Shown here in pieces: positions 16,561 through 23,172 of a stretch of DNA of 44,863 bases (position 1 is the first letter of the stretch; every line of letters begins with the position of its first letter). The stretch spans positions 1 through 44,863 of IMG/VR virus record IMGVR_UViG_3300028399_000004. One strand, written 5' to 3'. The notes beneath the pieces were generated by a model that ran no database searches, had not been told where the DNA came from, and saw only the letters and a list, made by a program, of their open reading frames with translations. Origin of the DNA: a virus. A program made the translations under genes and the position numbers.

Positions 16561-16776
16561 ATGAAAACATTAAAAGATTTTATAAAAGAATTGGGCGACG
16601 AAAAGTCTGGCAAACTGTTTGAGGTCAAAACAAGAACAGCTTTATCGTGGAGGCTAGGGCAGAGAGAGCCAAGGCCAGACCAGGCAAGACTCATCGTTAA
16701 AAAGACAGCAAGGCACCGGATTGGTCCGGTGACCATGGATGGTATTTACGGATTGGTAAATTTTACCAAACGGTGA
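16561..16776 (+). CDS. Cro-like or YdaS-like DNA-binding regulator
   Basis: The 71-residue basic protein faces the leftward early operon across a divergent promoter region, the usual place of a lambda-type Cro/CII regulator. A helix-turn-helix-like pattern can be seen around VKTRTALSWRLGQREPRPDQA (residues 22-42), given here as key parts TALSWR and PRPDQAR. It probably binds TGTAAAC/GTTTACA-like sites nearby. The family cannot be settled. Confidence 0.55.
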   Translation: MKTLKDFIKELGDEKSGKLFEVKTRTALSWRLGQREPRPDQARLIVKKTARHRIGPVTMDGIYGLVNFTKR

Positions 16777-16907
16777 TCCAATCCGACCTAGGATACTTTT
16801 CCAGCATGTCTATATTTGCGTTGTACTTTCGAAATGTGCAAAAAATCCGGGTATTCCGGATGTCAGTGGAACCACATTGATAACTAACTTAACAAAGTTA
16901 AATAATA

Positions 16908-17153
16908 ATGAAGATTATGAAAAACTTAAATAAAACCACGTTGCTTTTGGCTGTCATAACCGCCTTGTTAGTTGTTGGTTGCAACACTGAAAAGGAAAAG
17001 CATGTGAAACGTGGATACGGTACTGAACGTGGGGTACATATTGAGGTTATGCTTAAAAATGGTGGGACAGCAGTATTAATTTGTCCTAAATTTAATAGCA
17101 AGCCAATAGGATCACATGGCAGAGAGTGCTATTTAGATAGTTACGATAAATAA
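16908..17153 (+). CDS. Small lipoprotein
   Basis: An 81-residue protein whose N-terminus has a charged start, a hydrophobic stretch (TTLLLAVITALLVVGC) and a lipobox ending at Cys 25. The mature part is polar with two further Cys. Likely a lipid-anchored envelope protein, as in phage superinfection-exclusion proteins, which is inference. The 131 bp before it contain a TCCGG hairpin and a TTAACaaaGTTAA repeat but no clear promoter. Confidence 0.65.
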   Translation: MKIMKNLNKTTLLLAVITALLVVGCNTEKEKHVKRGYGTERGVHIEVMLKNGGTAVLICPKFNSKPIGSHGRECYLDSYDK

Positions 17154-17199
17154 GGCAACTATCTAACCATTATCTTGATTTTATTATTGATGAGGGTTT

Positions 17200-17433
17200 A
17201 TGAAAATAGGTGAAGCATTAGAAATAGCTGGGTTTTCTTTATGCGAATTTAAGTCAGACGGTGAAGATGAATGTTCTACTTGTGAAAAACCAATAGAAAA
17301 AGGCGGAAATATTTATTACGAACGTACATGTTATGAATATGACGAGGGAGAATATCACTGCGAATCTTGTGTTATTGCAAAACCAAAAGAGTGGGATGAA
17401 CTGGCTGCATATTATGAAAAACTTGACAAATAG
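17200..17433 (+). CDS. Small cysteine-rich protein
   Basis: A 77-residue acidic protein with Cys pairs suggestive of zinc binding: CSTC at about residues 26-29 and CESC near 59-62. A GAGGG ribosome site precedes the ATG. Not otherwise recognised. It overlaps the next gene by 20 nt. Confidence 0.6.
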   Translation: MKIGEALEIAGFSLCEFKSDGEDECSTCEKPIEKGGNIYYERTCYEYDEGEYHCESCVIAKPKEWDELAAYYEKLDK

Positions 17434-17647
17434 TTATACAGCTCATTTCTTGCCCGGGAGAGGTCGTCGGGGCGGATCACAGCGCATAAATGTTATCCAT
17501 GCTGTGCAGTCGTTGCCTGAAAATTCAGGTGGGGATAATTGTAATAGGGCCGCATGTGGAAAGGCACCACGTGGTTTAAGTCTGGGGTGGATTGATACTG
17601 AGGGTAAAATCACCTGCATAAAATGCAGGAAAATCTTGGGAATATAA
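17414..17647 (+). CDS. Small zinc-ribbon-like protein
   Basis: A 77-residue protein starting at ATG 17414 inside the end of the gene before. The C-terminal half contains CNRAAC and CIKC, a likely zinc ribbon. An earlier in-frame ATG at 17333 exists but lies deep inside the neighbour. The N-terminal half is basic and Gly/Arg-rich. Function unknown. Confidence 0.5.
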   Translation: MKNLTNSYTAHFLPGRGRRGGSQRINVIHAVQSLPENSGGDNCNRAACGKAPRGLSLGWIDTEGKITCIKCRKILGI

Positions 17648-17680
17648 ATTTTAGGCTAACCCGACCTGCGGAAATTTGAT

Positions 17681-17983
17681 ATGAATGATGTAATTACAGA
17701 AACAGAAGCGCAAGAAAAAACAGATTATGGCAGCCGGGTGGGAGTTGATCCTGTTGTTATAAACCGTGACGATTTCGAGGAAATGATAGGCACATATAAG
17801 CTGCCAACGACAAGCCCCTTTATCTATGCAAAGTATAAAGGCCGGTGGGTTGAAGTTGTTGCAGAGCGCAGATTATCTGGAGTAATGTATTTCTTCTTCC
17901 CCGGCATGAGCAATGCCTTGATGAGTGAATGCATTACGGGTATTTGCTTGCCTGTAAACAGAGCTGAAATAGCAGGGTTATAA
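17681..17983 (+). CDS. Cassette gene, unknown function
   Basis: A 100-residue protein, not recognised, whose TAA lies within the R'' box of an attC site, as in integron cassettes. A GCTAAC just before it (17654) may be the remains of the preceding junction. The sequence contains an FIYAKYKGRWVEVVAERR segment that may be an OB- or SH3-like beta core. It opens the first + run of cassettes. Confidence 0.6.
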   Translation: MNDVITETEAQEKTDYGSRVGVDPVVINRDDFEEMIGTYKLPTTSPFIYAKYKGRWVEVVAERRLSGVMYFFFPGMSNALMSECITGICLPVNRAEIAGL

Positions 17984-18075
17984 CGACATAGTTCACCGGG
18001 AGAATGCCGTGCGATAAACCTAAATTACACTAAAAACGTCGCGGCATTCTGTCTGAGTGCAGCGACTTGTTATAC
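17978..18075 (+). other. attC site A
   Basis: A 98-bp site from TTATAAC (R'', containing the stop of the upstream gene) to GTTATAC (R', 18069-18075). A perfect 9-bp inverted repeat AGAATGCCG (18001-18009) / CGGCATTCT (18042-18050) would form the stem. The next gene starts 20 nt after R'. Confidence 0.75.
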
Positions 18076-18095
18076 GTGTACGGAGTAATGAAATA

Positions 18096-18338
18096 ATGAT
18101 GGGGAATTATATTAGATGGGCCATTCGGTTTACGCATTTGCCAACGGGCGAATCTGTGGTGTTGGATTCAAACCATTTTAGATCACAACATAAAGCGCGT
18201 GAAGCGGCAATTAAACTAATCAGATCACGCCTGTACGCTAAGCGTATAGCGACACCAGCCCGCGAGATTGCCGCATATGATTTGCCTAACAATGATCAAT
18301 TCCCAAATGATTTGACAGAGTATAGGTGTGACGTATAA
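18096..18338 (+). CDS. Cassette gene, basic unknown protein
   Basis: This 80-residue basic protein starts at ATG 18096 (a GGAG lies 12-15 nt upstream). It is flanked by attC A and attC B, and its TAA is part of the B site's R'' box (GTATAAC). It contains HLPTGESVVLDSNHFRSQHKAR in its centre, seen as a likely short beta-then-helix fold. Not recognised. Confidence 0.6.
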   Translation: MMGNYIRWAIRFTHLPTGESVVLDSNHFRSQHKAREAAIKLIRSRLYAKRIATPAREIAAYDLPNNDQFPNDLTEYRCDV

Positions 18339-18419
18339 CGTCGTTTTTAAGCTGCGGCATGATGAACTTGCAGGAAACACGCAGCGCTTTCCCCGTCAGC
18401 TTGAAAAACCTTGTTATGT
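18333..18419 (+). other. attC site B
   Basis: 87 bp from GTATAAC (18333-18339) to GTTATGT (18413-18419). Arms GTTTTTAAGCTG (18343-18354) and CAGCTTGAAAAAC (18397-18409) pair perfectly except for one extra G at 18403, the extrahelical base that guides integron recombination. One of the clearest sites in the window. Confidence 0.9.
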
Positions 18420-18439
18420 GTAGTTGAGGAGAAGTTGAA

Positions 18440-18616
18440 ATGGTAGATGAAACTGAATTTGATATAATTGATGCGGACGATAGAAGTGAGCATAGTACCT
18501 GCGATGATTGTATATACTTTACCGGTGAAGAATGTGATGGATTCGTGAACGAAGGCTCAGAAAGGTACGCAGACGATGATATTTGTGAGGATTTTGAGCC
18601 GAAATTAAACACATAA
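18440..18616 (+). CDS. Small acidic cassette protein
   Basis: A 58-residue, very acidic protein with four or five Cys: CDDC (21-24), CD near 32-33 and a C at 49, perhaps metal binding. A GAGGAGAAG sequence precedes the ATG. It lies between attC B and attC C, and its stop is within the R'' box ACATAAC. Acidic proteins of this size may mimic DNA, which is speculation. Confidence 0.6.
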   Translation: MVDETEFDIIDADDRSEHSTCDDCIYFTGEECDGFVNEGSERYADDDICEDFEPKLNT

Positions 18617-18657
18617 CTTATTAATATCAGGCATGTTTTCCTTGATATTGGTTATAT
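18611..18657 (+). other. attC site C (short type)
   Basis: 47 bp from ACATAAC (18611-18617) to GTTATAT (18651-18657). Arms AATATCAGG (18623-18631) and CCTTGATATT (18640-18649) pair with one unpaired T. Two relatives with altered R' are at 19290-19337 (minus) and 29004-29050. The ssb gene starts 28 nt on. Confidence 0.85.
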
Positions 18658-18685
18658 TATAAAAAATAAAGGCATTGATACGCTC

Positions 18686-19141
18686 ATGAGCAAAGACTTA
18701 AATCAGTGTAATTTCATCGGCCGAATTGGAAAAGATGTTGATTGCAAATATATGCCCAACGGGAATGCGGTTGTGAATTTTAGCATTGCCTGTAGCGATG
18801 ACTACAAAAACAAATCCACCGGCGAAAAGGTTGAGAAAACAAATTGGATAAACATTGTTGCCTTTGACCGCCTGGCTGAAATTATTACCGAATATTGCAC
18901 GAAGGGGTCAAAGGTCTTTATCTCCGGCAAGCAAACCACCAGAAAATGGCAGGACCAAAGTGGTAACAACCGTTACACCACCGAAATAATTGCTAATGAT
19001 CTCCAAATGCTGGACAGTCGTGGTGGTGGCGGTAACTTCAACCAATCGCCAAACCAGGAATCGGGCACTGCTCCGCAGCAGAAACCGGCTTCTTCGACGA
19101 CCGGCGGAATGGACAATTTTGATGACGATATCCCATTTTAG
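18686..19141 (+). CDS. ssb: Single-stranded DNA-binding protein
   Basis: A 151-residue protein with an OB-fold N-terminal domain (residues 1-110; signatures NQCNFIGRIGKD, VVNFSIACSDD, TNWINIVAFDRLAEI, KVFISGKQTTRKW), a Gly/Gln/Asn/Pro-rich linker and the acidic tip DNFDDDIPF that binds partner proteins. It serves replication and the RecT pathway. It is downstream of attC C and faces a minus-strand cassette, so it sits at the meeting point of two cassette runs. Confidence 0.95.
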   Translation: MSKDLNQCNFIGRIGKDVDCKYMPNGNAVVNFSIACSDDYKNKSTGEKVEKTNWINIVAFDRLAEIITEYCTKGSKVFISGKQTTRKWQDQSGNNRYTTEIIANDLQMLDSRGGGGNFNQSPNQESGTAPQQKPASSTTGGMDNFDDDIPF

Positions 19142-19276
19142 GAGTCGTCTTAGCTAGGTTAATGGCAACGGAGGGACTGGATAAGCGCCTTGTTTCGATT
19201 GTCAAAACAGATTTGCAGACTGTATTTATTGCTTTGATTCGTGCAGTTTTCCCCTGTTTCAGCAGGGACGTCCGGT

Positions 19277-19298
19277 GGATTTATTATTAAATAAATCC
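19277..19298. terminator. Hairpin between ssb and the inverted cassettes
   Basis: GGATTTATT (19277-19285) and AATAAATCC (19290-19298) form a 9-bp perfect stem with a 4-nt loop. There is no T run, so it may be a weak bidirectional terminator or a part of the altered attC next to it. The rest of 19142-19276 has no gene. Confidence 0.45.
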
Positions 19299-19337
19299 AA
19301 TATCGAGGCAAACATGCCTGATATTAATAAGTTATGT
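19290..19337 (-). other. attC site D, degenerate R'
   Basis: On the minus strand the site begins ACATAAC (19331-19337), and its arms AATATCAGGC / GCCTCGATATT pair with one unpaired C. Where R' is expected the sequence reads GGATTTA, not GTTRRRY, so the site looks truncated at the array edge next to ssb. It resembles sites C and Q closely. Confidence 0.7.
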
Positions 19338-19643
19338 GTCACTCAACGTTCGCGTGATAAACTCCACTTTATCAACATTTTCTCTCCAATATTGTGAGTA
19401 ACAGAACCCTAATCTATTGTCGTTACATGATTCAATCACAGCATAAACCCCACCAATGAAAATCAGACCGATCACTAATAAAATGGCGAAAACATATGAC
19501 AGTGGATTCCATCGTATGAACACCCAGCAGACCCCATCGCAATCAGGGAAAATATTTATTACCCATATTCGCCATAGAAACCTGCCGAACCAACTCAACT
19601 TAGCAGGAAAATACTCTAATGGGTGCCCGTTTCTAGCGTTCAT
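19332..19643 (-). CDS. Cassette membrane protein
   Basis: The ATG at 19643 has a strong AGGAG upstream and gives 103 residues. Hydrophobic segments, seen in translation about residues 20-38 and 56-78 (YVFAILLVIGLIFIGGVYAVI), suggest two membrane helices. It is flanked by attC E and attC D on the minus strand. Small membrane proteins are common in integron cassettes. Function unknown. Confidence 0.65.
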   Translation of the reverse strand: MNARNGHPLEYFPAKLSWFGRFLWRIWVINIFPDCDGVCWVFIRWNPLSYVFAILLVIGLIFIGGVYAVIESCNDNRLGFCYSQYWRENVDKVEFITRTLSDT

Positions 19644-19658
19644 AAATTCTCCTGAAAC

Positions 19659-19763
19659 ACATAACAAGGCAAATTCACTCCGACAAAATAAAGCGGTGTT
19701 TGCCATGTGTTCTTTTTTAGTTAATTGGCCGCTTTATTTCGCGGGTGATTTGCGACGTTATGC
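19659..19763 (-). other. attC site E
   Basis: 105 bp. On the minus strand it starts with GCATAAC (19757-19763), the stop of the upstream gene included, and ends GTTATGT (19659-19665). Arms GCAAATCAC and GTGAATTTGC pair with one unpaired A, and AAATAAAGCGG / CCGCTTTATTT pair perfectly inside. It is nearly identical to site O at 28037-28141 in the opposite orientation. Confidence 0.9.
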
Positions 19764-19991
19764 GTCATCAAATCCATTGGCTATACACAACGCATGGTTT
19801 ATGTCGGATCGGATTCCATCCCCGCCATCTACTGATTGGGTGCTCCCTCTGTCCGGCGTTGATAGTGCAACATTGTATCCACCGTGCTCCACCTCTATCG
19901 TTATAGTGCAGCCATCTGGTAAGTGTTGCGCGGCACGCTCGATAGCAACATCAATGCTAGGCGGTGTTTCAATCATTTCATATTCGTTCAT
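19758..19991 (-). CDS. Cassette gene, unknown function
   Basis: The ATG at 19991, with GAGAGG upstream, gives 77 residues, beginning MNEYEMIETPPS. The middle has an alternating beta-like segment (CTITIEVEHGGYNVAL) and the end is acidic. It lies between attC F and attC E. Not recognised. Confidence 0.6.
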   Translation of the reverse strand: MNEYEMIETPPSIDVAIERAAQHLPDGCTITIEVEHGGYNVALSTPDRGSTQSVDGGDGIRSDINHALCIANGFDDA

Positions 19992-20012
19992 TTTTCTATC
20001 CTCTCGCATCAC

Positions 20013-20073
20013 GCATAACAAAGCAAATCCAGCAGACAACAAAAAGCGTTGCTCCTGATTTGCGACGTTATAA
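20013..20073 (-). other. attC site F
   Basis: 61 bp. On the minus strand it runs TTATAAC (20067-20073) to GTTATGC (20013-20019). Arms GCAAATCAG and CTGGATTTGC pair with one unpaired G. It starts directly at the end of site G, so no gene lies between them: the 'cassette' is the attC alone. Confidence 0.85.
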
Positions 20074-20144
20074 CTCTACAAATACACCATTTATTCCATA
20101 CCACGTTTATATTGCCTAGCAATCTCAACTATTTGTCGTTATAC
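20068..20144 (-). other. attC site G
   Basis: 77 bp on the minus strand from GTATAAC (20138-20144), which contains the ASCH gene stop, to GTTATAA (20068-20074). The arms ACAAATA/TATTTGT pair but the middle is weaker than in other sites. Shares its last bases with site F. Confidence 0.6.
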
Positions 20145-20453
20145 ACCACTGACCTGTAACACTTTACCAATGCCGATAACAAAATATTTCTGCTCGGCCT
20201 CCAATGTCTCGCCATTATCAGGGGAGCAATACTTTCCTTTAATAATTGCCGCGCCTTTAAATTTGGCGCGAACAAACGGTTTATTTTTTCCGTAGCCATT
20301 AGTAAATCTAATCTCGTCATAGCAGCGGATGCCGTTTTTACAAAGCAATCGAGATATCCAGTGAGGTTTATATTCACGGTATTCAAAAACCTTCTCGCCA
20401 TTGGCTATCAGGCAAAACCATTTTTTTTTCAAGGTAAGCTGCAAAGTTCTCAT
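20139..20453 (-). CDS. ASCH-domain-like protein
   Basis: The ATG at 20453 overlaps the stop of the gene upstream (ATGA), giving 104 residues. The pattern MRTLQLTLKKKWFCLIANGEKVFEYR resembles the start of ASCH domains, which bind RNA or modified nucleotides (motif GEKxxEYR at residues 19-26). A following KGAAIIKGKY segment fits the beta barrel. An earlier in-frame start (20507) lies in the neighbour. Its stop is in the R'' box of attC G. Confidence 0.7.
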   Translation of the reverse strand: MRTLQLTLKKKWFCLIANGEKVFEYREYKPHWISRLLCKNGIRCYDEIRFTNGYGKNKPFVRAKFKGAAIIKGKYCSPDNGETLEAEQKYFVIGIGKVLQVSGV

Positions 20454-20677
20454 AATAAATCTCCATAATAATCTTCGCATTCGCATTTCCCGACGCATCT
20501 GGCACAAAAAGGCGGCTCACCCAGCTTGTCTTCGCAATCACAAAATCCATCGCAAAGACCACCTACCTGTACCCCATAGCAAGGTATTTTCTGGTTGCAA
20601 TTAGGGCAACAGTTACACTGTTTTATCCATTCCGCAACAACATGATTCGGTGGACCGTGTTCTATTTCGTTATTCAT
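20450..20677 (-). CDS. Cysteine-rich protein
   Basis: A 75-residue protein with about a dozen Cys (CNCCPNCNQKIPC, CDGFCDCED, FCARCVGKCECED), suggesting two or three zinc sites or a metal cluster. It lies between the unknown protein at 20702 and the ASCH gene on the same strand. Not recognised beyond the Cys pattern. Confidence 0.65.
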   Translation of the reverse strand: MNNEIEHGPPNHVVAEWIKQCNCCPNCNQKIPCYGVQVGGLCDGFCDCEDKLGEPPFCARCVGKCECEDYYGDLL

Positions 20678-20701
20678 AAATAACCTATAAAATACATTTC
20701 G

Positions 20702-21061
20702 TTATACATATAAACTAACTTCAGTTGCGCCTTTTCTTAGCGCACGTTTCCTTGCGAATACGCATTGTTTTTCGCTGCTTCTCAATATCCTGTCAGCATT
20801 AATTTTAACTGATCTAAATCCAAGTATCCGCAAACGGCTATATTCTGTTTCTGTAAACCATCTCCGCAACTGCTCTAATGTTATGCATCCGCAACCACAA
20901 TGTTCATCCGGCATTATTTCGGTGTGTACATTAAATTCGGGCCATTCCGTTATATACGGCTTCAGATTTTCGTGATCTGGCCTATCCTCAACCCATTTTA
21001 TAGACAGCCCTGGCCTCCAAGGGCCGCGTCCATTTTTATCTTGCACTCTGTAAATATACAT
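20702..21061 (-). CDS. Phage protein of unknown function (YRVQDxxGRGPW type)
   Basis: The 119-residue protein begins MYIYRVQDKNGRGPWRPGLS, a pattern I recall from small phage proteins that may sense or modify host factors. It has HCGCGC in its middle (about residues 54-59). Its stop lies in a GTATAAC box, but what follows before the next gene (25 bp) is too short for a full attC. Confidence 0.6.
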   Translation of the reverse strand: MYIYRVQDKNGRGPWRPGLSIKWVEDRPDHENLKPYITEWPEFNVHTEIMPDEHCGCGCITLEQLRRWFTETEYSRLRILGFRSVKINADRILRSSEKQCVFARKRALRKGATEVSLYV

Positions 21062-21095
21062 ACAATGCTCTCGTATTTACCGCTGCTAATGTCCA

Positions 21096-21299
21096 TTATT
21101 TTGTTGTAGATGCAACGAATTGATCAAAGATCAACCTCCTCATCTTCGTTATTCCCCGCTCCCAGTCCTGCCAGGACCTCATGCTGTATCCGATTAGTTC
21201 GGCAGCTTGGGTCTGCGTGAGCCCGGAAGCGCGGCGTGCGTTCTTGATCATTCTGGTGCTGGGTGGTTTCATTTTTTTCATTCTTTTATTGTAGCACAT
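21096..21299 (-). CDS. XRE-family regulator
   Basis: A 67-residue protein (start 21299, or ATG 21281 for a 61-residue form beginning MKKMKPPS) with a helix-turn-helix: ARRASGLTQTQAAELIGYSM, then RSWQDWERG. It is divergent from the replication gene at 21412. The intervening DNA carries three GTTTACA repeats spaced exactly 10 bp, its likely operator. It may control replication timing. Confidence 0.8.
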   Translation of the reverse strand: MCYNKRMKKMKPPSTRMIKNARRASGLTQTQAAELIGYSMRSWQDWERGITKMRRLIFDQFVASTTK

Positions 21300-21346
21300 G
21301 GAATGTGCAAACAGGAACCCCGTGAATATTTATTTGTTAATTTTTT

Positions 21347-21373
21347 GTTTACAGCCGTTTACATGTGTTTACA
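21347..21373 (+). promoter_or_regulatory. Triple GTTTACA operator before replication genes
   Basis: GTTTACA occurs at 21347, 21357 and 21367, one helical turn apart. A TATACT (21379-21384) lies after them with TTTACA at 15 nt and GTTTAC at 16 nt before, so the repeats overlap a promoter. Further copies are at 21788 (+) and, inverted, at 16498-16504. Confidence 0.75.
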
Positions 21374-21411
21374 ATCGGTATACTGTTCATTCTCATCAAC
21401 CAGGAGTCGAA

Positions 21412-22170
21412 ATGGGATATACAAAGCTTTTCACCGAAATCATCATGTCAACAGTTTGGCGCGAACCAAATCACGTAAGGTTATTGTGGATAACAATGCT
21501 GGCCATGAAGGATCGGTGGCACGTTGTGAACGCTTCTCTGCCCGGTCTAGCTGATTCGGCCAGGATAACCATGGACGAATGTGTTGAGGCGCTAGGTGTG
21601 CTCTCATCTCCGGATAAATACTCTCGGACAGTCGAGCACGAAGGAAGAAGGATAGAAGCCTGTGATGGCGGCTGGATAATACTCAACGGCGAAAAATATC
21701 GAAATAAGATGAGCCTGGATGAGCGCCGGGAATACCAGAGGATCAAACAAGCTGAGTACAGGGCAAGAAAGAAAAGTGTTAAAAGTTGTTTACAAAAAAG
21801 TCAACAATTTACACATACAGATACAGATACAGATACAGATACAAAACCTAAAGAAAAAGCGCCTCCGGCGAAAAAAAGAAAAACAAAAAAATTCAAAAAA
21901 CCAACAATTAACGATGTGAAGGACTATTGCGCAGAGAGATCAAACAACGTTGATGCTGAAAAATTTGTAGATTACTACACATCAAACGGATGGAAAGTTG
22001 GAAAAAATCCGATGAAAGATTGGAAAGCCGCTGTCAGAACTTGGGAGAAAAATATTCATGAAAAAGCTGGGACAGACGGCAGAAGCCGTGCAAAGAAATT
22101 TTCAGACACCCTCGATGAAATCGCGCGAGAAGACATCGAAAAAAACGGATATACCGATTTCGTGGGTTAG
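21412..22170 (+). CDS. Replication initiation protein (O-like)
   Basis: The ATG at 21412 (AGGAG 7 nt upstream) gives 252 residues. The N-terminal part (MGYTKLFTEIIMSTVW, then AMKDRWHVVNASLPGLAD) is like phage O-type or DnaT-like proteins, with a winged-helix-type fold. A low-complexity middle includes (DT)n from a CAGATA repeat and Lys-rich stretches, and a C-terminal domain begins about FKKPTINDVKDYCAER. The P-like gene follows, overlapping by 113 nt. It likely binds the origin inside its own gene. Confidence 0.75.
   Translation: MGYTKLFTEIIMSTVWREPNHVRLLWITMLAMKDRWHVVNASLPGLADSARITMDECVEALGVLSSPDKYSRTVEHEGRRIEACDGGWIILNGEKYRNKMSLDERREYQRIKQAEYRARKKSVKSCLQKSQQFTHTDTDTDTDTKPKEKAPPAKKRKTKKFKKPTINDVKDYCAERSNNVDAEKFVDYYTSNGWKVGKNPMKDWKAAVRTWEKNIHEKAGTDGRSRAKKFSDTLDEIAREDIEKNGYTDFVG
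21816..21899 (+). other. Candidate replication origin inside the O-like gene
   Basis: Four tandem copies of CAGATA (from 21818) are followed by about 60 bp of A-rich DNA (21841-21900), within the coding sequence. Lambdoid origins have iterons then an AT-rich region within O, so this is the analogous layout. The repeats could instead just encode an Asp-Thr linker. Confidence 0.4.
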
Positions 22171-22522
22171 CTCGCTGTTTAAGAAGTTCCAGTGCAGATA
22201 TGGCTACAAATGGACCTCGGCACTGGAGGGCATTGAAAAACAAGCGGTCCAAGAGTGGAAAAACAGACTGTCTGGATTAACCGGCGAGCAAATCAAGCAT
22301 GGCCTTGAATCGTGGGACTCAGACTGGCCGCCGTCGTCCGAAGAGTTCCGCAAAACATGCCTTGGGAAACAAAAGAATGAATTCGGGCTAGATTATGTAC
22401 CGGAATATCACCGTCAGCATCCTGAGAGGCGCAGAGATAGGATTTTGTCTAGCGATGATCGTGACGCAAGGAGAAGAAATCTATCTGCCAACCTGAAGGA
22501 TCTCAAGGGGGCGCTGAAATGA
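22058..22522 (+). CDS. Helicase-loader-like replication protein (P-like)
   Basis: A 154-residue protein overlapping the O-like gene. The region about residues 36-105 fits the P family: a WVSSLFKKFQCRYG start, AVQEWKNRLSGLTG, then SWDSDWPPSSEEFRKTC, where the WPPxxxEF motif is typical. P proteins bring the replicative helicase to the initiation complex. A basic, Arg-rich C-terminus follows. The first 30 residues duplicate the neighbour in another frame, so a later start is possible. Confidence 0.7.
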   Translation: MKKLGQTAEAVQRNFQTPSMKSREKTSKKTDIPISWVSSLFKKFQCRYGYKWTSALEGIEKQAVQEWKNRLSGLTGEQIKHGLESWDSDWPPSSEEFRKTCLGKQKNEFGLDYVPEYHRQHPERRRDRILSSDDRDARRRNLSANLKDLKGALK

Positions 22523-22587
22523 CTTATGGATTTTGTGATCCTAATAAGGTTAATTACTATCTTAAAAAAATTGGCAGATTAGTCTAA
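22519..22587 (+). CDS. Very short ORF before half attC
   Basis: ATG 22519 overlaps the P-like gene stop (ATGA) and gives 22 residues to TAA 22585-22587. The stop lies in a TAATAAC box. It may be a true peptide or a leftover of a cassette gene cut by a deletion. Confidence 0.3.
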   Translation: MTYGFCDPNKVNYYLKKIGRLV

Positions 22588-22609
22588 TAACGTCAGTATT
22601 AACCGGCTT
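22585..22609 (+). other. Half attC site I
   Basis: Begins TAATAAC and continues with a 20-bp segment that matches site N (27716-27735) except for one base. The right arm and R' are missing. A remnant of an attC at the edge of the third run. Confidence 0.5.
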
Positions 22610-22635
22610 GACAACTGAAAATTAGATAGTAAATT

Positions 22636-23031
22636 ATGAGCAAAAATACAACTGAAAACAAGAAAAAGCACTGCGATGGCGAGTCAGAGTTGAATGCTTT
22701 TGTTATGTTTATTTGCTCGGATCTACTTACGAAGCAAGCAGCAGACAAAATTAGAGGAGAAGGAATTGAAATTAAGGTCGTCACTGGAAAGGCGTGGCTT
22801 TTAGGGATCACATTGGGGAATGGACAAACTGTAGCGGCATACCCAATCAGCATATTAAACCCAATAGCGCCACCCAGCATTTACATGACAGATGCAGAGT
22901 GTGATAGAGGCGTAGATAACAGAGAGCCGCCATCGAAAATAGCTAGATCACTTAAGCGGTGGTGCAAAGAAGATGACTTGATACCTAGTATAAAAATTTT
23001 GAAAAAAGCAATTAAGTCTCTTGAAACATAA
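22636..23031 (+). CDS. Cassette gene, unknown function
   Basis: A 131-residue hydrophilic protein without recognised domain. It has a central stretch (GIEIKVVTGKAWLLGITLGNGQ) of beta-like character and a basic C-terminus. Its stop is part of ACATAAC, the R'' of attC K. It starts ~27 bp after half-attC I. Confidence 0.6.
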   Translation: MSKNTTENKKKHCDGESELNAFVMFICSDLLTKQAADKIRGEGIEIKVVTGKAWLLGITLGNGQTVAAYPISILNPIAPPSIYMTDAECDRGVDNREPPSKIARSLKRWCKEDDLIPSIKILKKAIKSLET

Positions 23032-23158
23032 CGCCCAAAATCAACTGCTTGCGGGTGACGGAGACCATATTCCTGAAGCCGGAAAAATGGTCAGCGAAGA
23101 GAAGAAATGAAAACCAAACGCCGACATAGCAAGTCTGCGTGAATTTTGATTGTTATAT
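23026..23158 (+). other. attC site K
   Basis: 133 bp from ACATAAC (23026-23032) to GTTATAT (23152-23158). Arms CAAAATCA (23036-23043) and TGAATTTTG (23140-23148) pair with one unpaired A. The next gene starts 15 nt after R', with GAGGTG as its ribosome site. Confidence 0.85.
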
Positions 23159-23172
23159 AACGAGGTGAACAA

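Noticed and set aside
20678-20707. GTATAAC after the gene at 20702, taken as an attC
   Set aside because: Only about 25 bp separate it from the next start and no paired arms are present. The box alone is not enough.
21816-21845. CAGATA repeats as a CRISPR or tandem-repeat locus
   Set aside because: The units are only 6 bp, without spacers, and in frame within a replication gene.
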